Below, in pieces: positions 61,555 through 64,000 of a stretch of DNA of 64,000 bases. The stretch comes from Thiohalobacter thiocyanaticus (GTDB lineage Bacteria; Pseudomonadota; Gammaproteobacteria; Thiohalobacterales; Thiohalobacteraceae): the NCBI RefSeq assembly GCF_003932505.1, contig NZ_QZMU01000001.1:1674001-1738000 (forward strand), in the 5' to 3' direction. Within the stretch, counting starts at the first letter, position 1. Each line of letters begins with the position of its first letter. Below the pieces are notes generated by a model. That model was not told the DNA's origin. It saw only the letters and a list, made by a program, of their open reading frames with translations, and ran no database searches. A program made the position numbers and the translations under genes.

Positions 61555-61598
61555 AAGTAGGTCGGGTTACGCCCTTTGGGCTAACCCGACCTACGCCT
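61555..61598. repeat. Palindromic repeat between the GGDEF gene and hemF
   Basis: GTAGGTCGGGTTACGCCC-ttt-GGGC and TAACCCGACCTAC form a near-perfect stem of about 18 pairs. It is a further copy of the family at 23103-23138 and 30264-30300. Confidence 0.7.
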
Positions 61599-61619
61599 GC
61601 GCAGCCACGCTCTGGATAG

Positions 61620-62588
<969 letters not shown>

Positions 62589-62691
62589 GACAGGGCCCCG
62601 ACCCCGCTGCCCGTGGGGTTGTATCCCGGGGCGCCGCCCTCAAGAATACGGTTCAATTTTTCTTATCATCCGAGAGTATCAAGGTAAGGCA

Positions 62692-62859
62692 ATGAAGAAA
62701 TGGCAGTGCATTGTATGCGGATTCATCTATGACGAGGCCGAGGGTCTGCCCGACGAGGGCATCGCCCCGGGCACGCGTTGGGAGGACATTCCCGATGACT
62801 GGGTCTGCCCCGACTGTGGCGTGGGCAAGTCCGATTTCGAAATGATCGAGATGGATTGA
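62692..62859 (+). CDS. rubA: Rubredoxin
   Basis: A 55-residue rubredoxin with both iron-binding pairs: [13 protein letters not shown] and [13 protein letters not shown]. Spacing and length are typical. It carries single electrons, for example to alkane hydroxylase or oxygen-stress enzymes; the partner is not in this window. The start follows a weak AAGGTAAGG ribosome site. Confidence 0.95.
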   Translation: MKKWQCIVCGFIYDEAEGLPDEGIAPGTRWEDIPDDWVCPDCGVGKSDFEMIEMD

Positions 62860-62880
62860 CCGGCCGTACTCACAAAAAAA

Positions 62881-62910
62881 ACCCCGCAGAAAAGTTGCGG
62901 GTAATAAAAA
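62881..62910. terminator. Terminator after rubredoxin
   Basis: CCCGCA-gaaaagt-TGCGGG (62883-62901) is a 6-bp stem 23 bases after the rubA stop. An A run precedes it and TAATAAAAA follows. It may work on both strands. Confidence 0.6.
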
Positions 62911-62953
62911 CGCTTTTCAGCGTCGGAGGAGTCGATCGGTTACTGTTGCCGTG

Positions 62954-63119
62954 GTCAACTGTGGCATGGGCCCGTGGAATCGGAACCGGCGTGCTCACAT
63001 TCGGGCGGTGCGACGCTTCAGGCTTTCCGTCGCGCGGACCTGCTCACCACGCCGGCGTCCGCCCATCGGGTTCGGTTTGTTAGGGTTCAGACCCTGACCG
63101 GACCCATGCCACAGTTGAC
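62954..63119. ncRNA. Candidate structured RNA or palindromic element
   Basis: GTCAACTGTGGCATGGG (62954-62970) and CCCATGCCACAGTTGAC (63103-63119) are perfect 17-bp complements that close a 166-base region. Nested inside are CCGGCGTG/CACGCCGG (62986-62993, 63048-63055) and GCGACG/CGTCGC (63010-63015, 63028-63033), plus a side hairpin AGGGT-tcag-ACCCT (63082-63095). A consistent nested fold is unusual by chance. I cannot match it to 6S, 4.5S, RNase P or tmRNA by eye; a MITE is the main alternative. The strand is unknown. Confidence 0.5.
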
Positions 63120-63464
63120 TGTGTCCCTCAGGCAGCTTAACGACCGTTGCGGTGCGAACTTTAATCCTGCGTCAGCTGCCTGCACAGAACAGTTTGCATT
63201 CCCCGTGCCAGGTCAGGCCTGATTCCTGTTAGCCTATAAAAATCCAATAGTTATAAATATCGCATCGAACTTGCGGTGGGCCGGACCCGGCCCCGGAGAG
63301 GAAGATTTGACACCATCGCGACGGATTCATGCCGCCTGGCCGGGCAGATTCCGACCTTTCGCTTCACCGTCATTGCGAGGCACGCGCCCGAGCGCAGCGA
63401 CAAAGTGGCCCTGGGATGCAGCGCCGCGGCAATCTCCAGACGGGAAGCAGTTCGGCTTACGCTA
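63120..63464. other. Non-coding gap before mlaC with a hairpin and a repeat
   Basis: CAGGCAGCT near 63130 and AGCTGCCTG near 63175 form a second hairpin next to the structured element. A TATAAAAA-type sequence at 63234 may be a -10. 63368-63440 carries the CGTCATTGCGAGGC repeat seen widely in proteobacteria, ending CGGCAATCTCC. No gene is seen. Confidence 0.5.
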
Positions 63465-64000
63465 CTAGAAACCCTGCTCCCTGGTCTGCTGCGCCTGCAG
63501 CGACTCGATCAGCTGCTCGATGCCGCCGCGGCGGATCTCGGCGGCAAAGCTGGTGCGATAATTGGTCAGCATGCTCACGCCGTCGATGGTGATGTCGTAG
63601 GCCTTCCAGGCCCCGTCCCGGTTGTGCAGGCTGAAATGGATCGGGATGGACGGGCCGGCCGGTTGCTCGATCAGGGTACGTACCGTCACCCGGTCCTCGT
63701 CGTCCTGGCGCAGGGGCAGGAAGCGCATGGACTGACCGTTGTATTCGGTCAGCGCCGTGGCATAGGTCCGCACCAGCAGGGCACGGAAACCCTCGGTGAA
63801 GCGGGCCAGCTGGTCGTCATCCACGCGCCGCGCGTACTTGCCCAGCACCCAGCGCGACATCCGTTCCAGGTCCATGTGGGCAACCAGCACCTCATCGACC
63901 AGTGCATGCAGGCGCTCGGTCTGCGCCTGCACCGCCGGCTCGGCCTCCAGCCGGGCCAGCACCTGTTCCGAGGCCTGACGCACCACCTCCTCGGGCGGGG
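63465..64000 (-). CDS. mlaC: MlaC/Ttg2D phospholipid-binding protein, 5' end outside the window
   Basis: The visible C-terminal 178 residues match MlaC, the periplasmic carrier that moves phospholipids between the MlaA complex and MlaFEDB. ERMSRWVLGKYARRVDD, LVRTYATALTEYNGQ and the C-terminal GVSMLTNYRTSFAAEIRRGG are typical. The frame is open to the window edge, so the signal peptide is missing. The rest of the mla operon would lie upstream on this strand, outside the window. Confidence 0.92.
   Translation of the reverse strand, partial: PPEEVVRQASEQVLARLEAEPAVQAQTERLHALVDEVLVAHMDLERMSRWVLGKYARRVDDDQLARFTEGFRALLVRTYATALTEYNGQSMRFLPLRQDDEDRVTVRTLIEQPAGPSIPIHFSLHNRDGAWKAYDITIDGVSMLTNYRTSFAAEIRRGGIEQLIESLQAQQTREQGF

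Noticed and set aside
58956..61556. 866-codon minus-strand open frame
   Set aside because: Antisense to the outer-membrane protein, tsaC and GGDEF genes; no recognisable domain.
62954..63119. Identification as 6S or 4.5S RNA
   Set aside because: The overall rod shape is similar to 6S, but I could not match conserved bubble or loop sequence, and the neighbours are not those usual for ssrS or ffs.

Overview
The window reads as a chromosomal segment of a GC-rich gammaproteobacterium. Gene order resembles Pseudomonas and E. coli at several loci: argH / algZ-algR-hemC; cyaA near lptM-lysA-dapF-DUF484-xerC; hslVU; ubiE-ubiJ-ubiB; gpmI-envC-ctpA-yibQ facing yibN-grxC-secB-gpsA; ubiK/glnK-amtB; hemF. 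Cytochrome c/DUF302 proteins, a TSUP-type (sulfite exporter-like) permease, rubredoxin and several c-di-GMP proteins would suit a respiratory, possibly sulfur-metabolising member of the Chromatiales. That lineage is an inference from gene content only.

Layout. 1-8.4 kb: haem synthesis, an AlgZ/AlgR-type two-component system, argH, and a PAS-GGDEF-EAL sensor with a cupredoxin-like periplasmic protein. 8.4-16.4 kb: MazG-like pyrophosphohydrolase, degenerate GGDEF protein, class I adenylate cyclase, DUF302/cytochrome c pair, esterase, lptM-lysA. 16.5-30.3 kb: membrane diguanylate cyclase, dapF-DUF484-xerC, hslVU, DUF971 protein, LysR regulator divergent from a TSUP permease fused to two universal stress domains, then the ubiquinone genes. 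30.3-39.6 kb: envelope and central genes around gpmI and secB, split by a 264-bp nested palindromic element.

39.8-56.4 kb: comM is cut in two at its Walker A motif by a 15.05-kb mobile element. Both junctions are visible. Joining the flanks at a shared 2-bp core restores an open comM of about 501 codons, as expected for a large serine recombinase, and such a recombinase lies beside one junction. Cargo includes an OLD-type ATPase/nuclease, an XRE-ImmA/IrrE plus PIN-like (DUF4411) pair, endonuclease I (frameshifted), a tandem winged-helix protein, a small resolvase, a PEP-CTERM remnant and a decaying phage/plasmid-like block on the minus strand.

56.4-64 kb: ubiK, the nitrogen operon glnK-amtB with a recognisable NtrC/sigma-54 promoter, an outer-membrane protein, tsaC, a diguanylate cyclase, hemF, rubredoxin, a candidate structured RNA and a partial mlaC.

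Six frameshifts lie in otherwise well-conserved chromosomal genes (cyaA twice, cytochrome c/DUF302, a GGDEF gene, ubiJ, yibQ). Each is explained by one base gained or lost, so sequence error is a serious alternative to real gene loss. Short interspersed palindromic repeats recur between genes.
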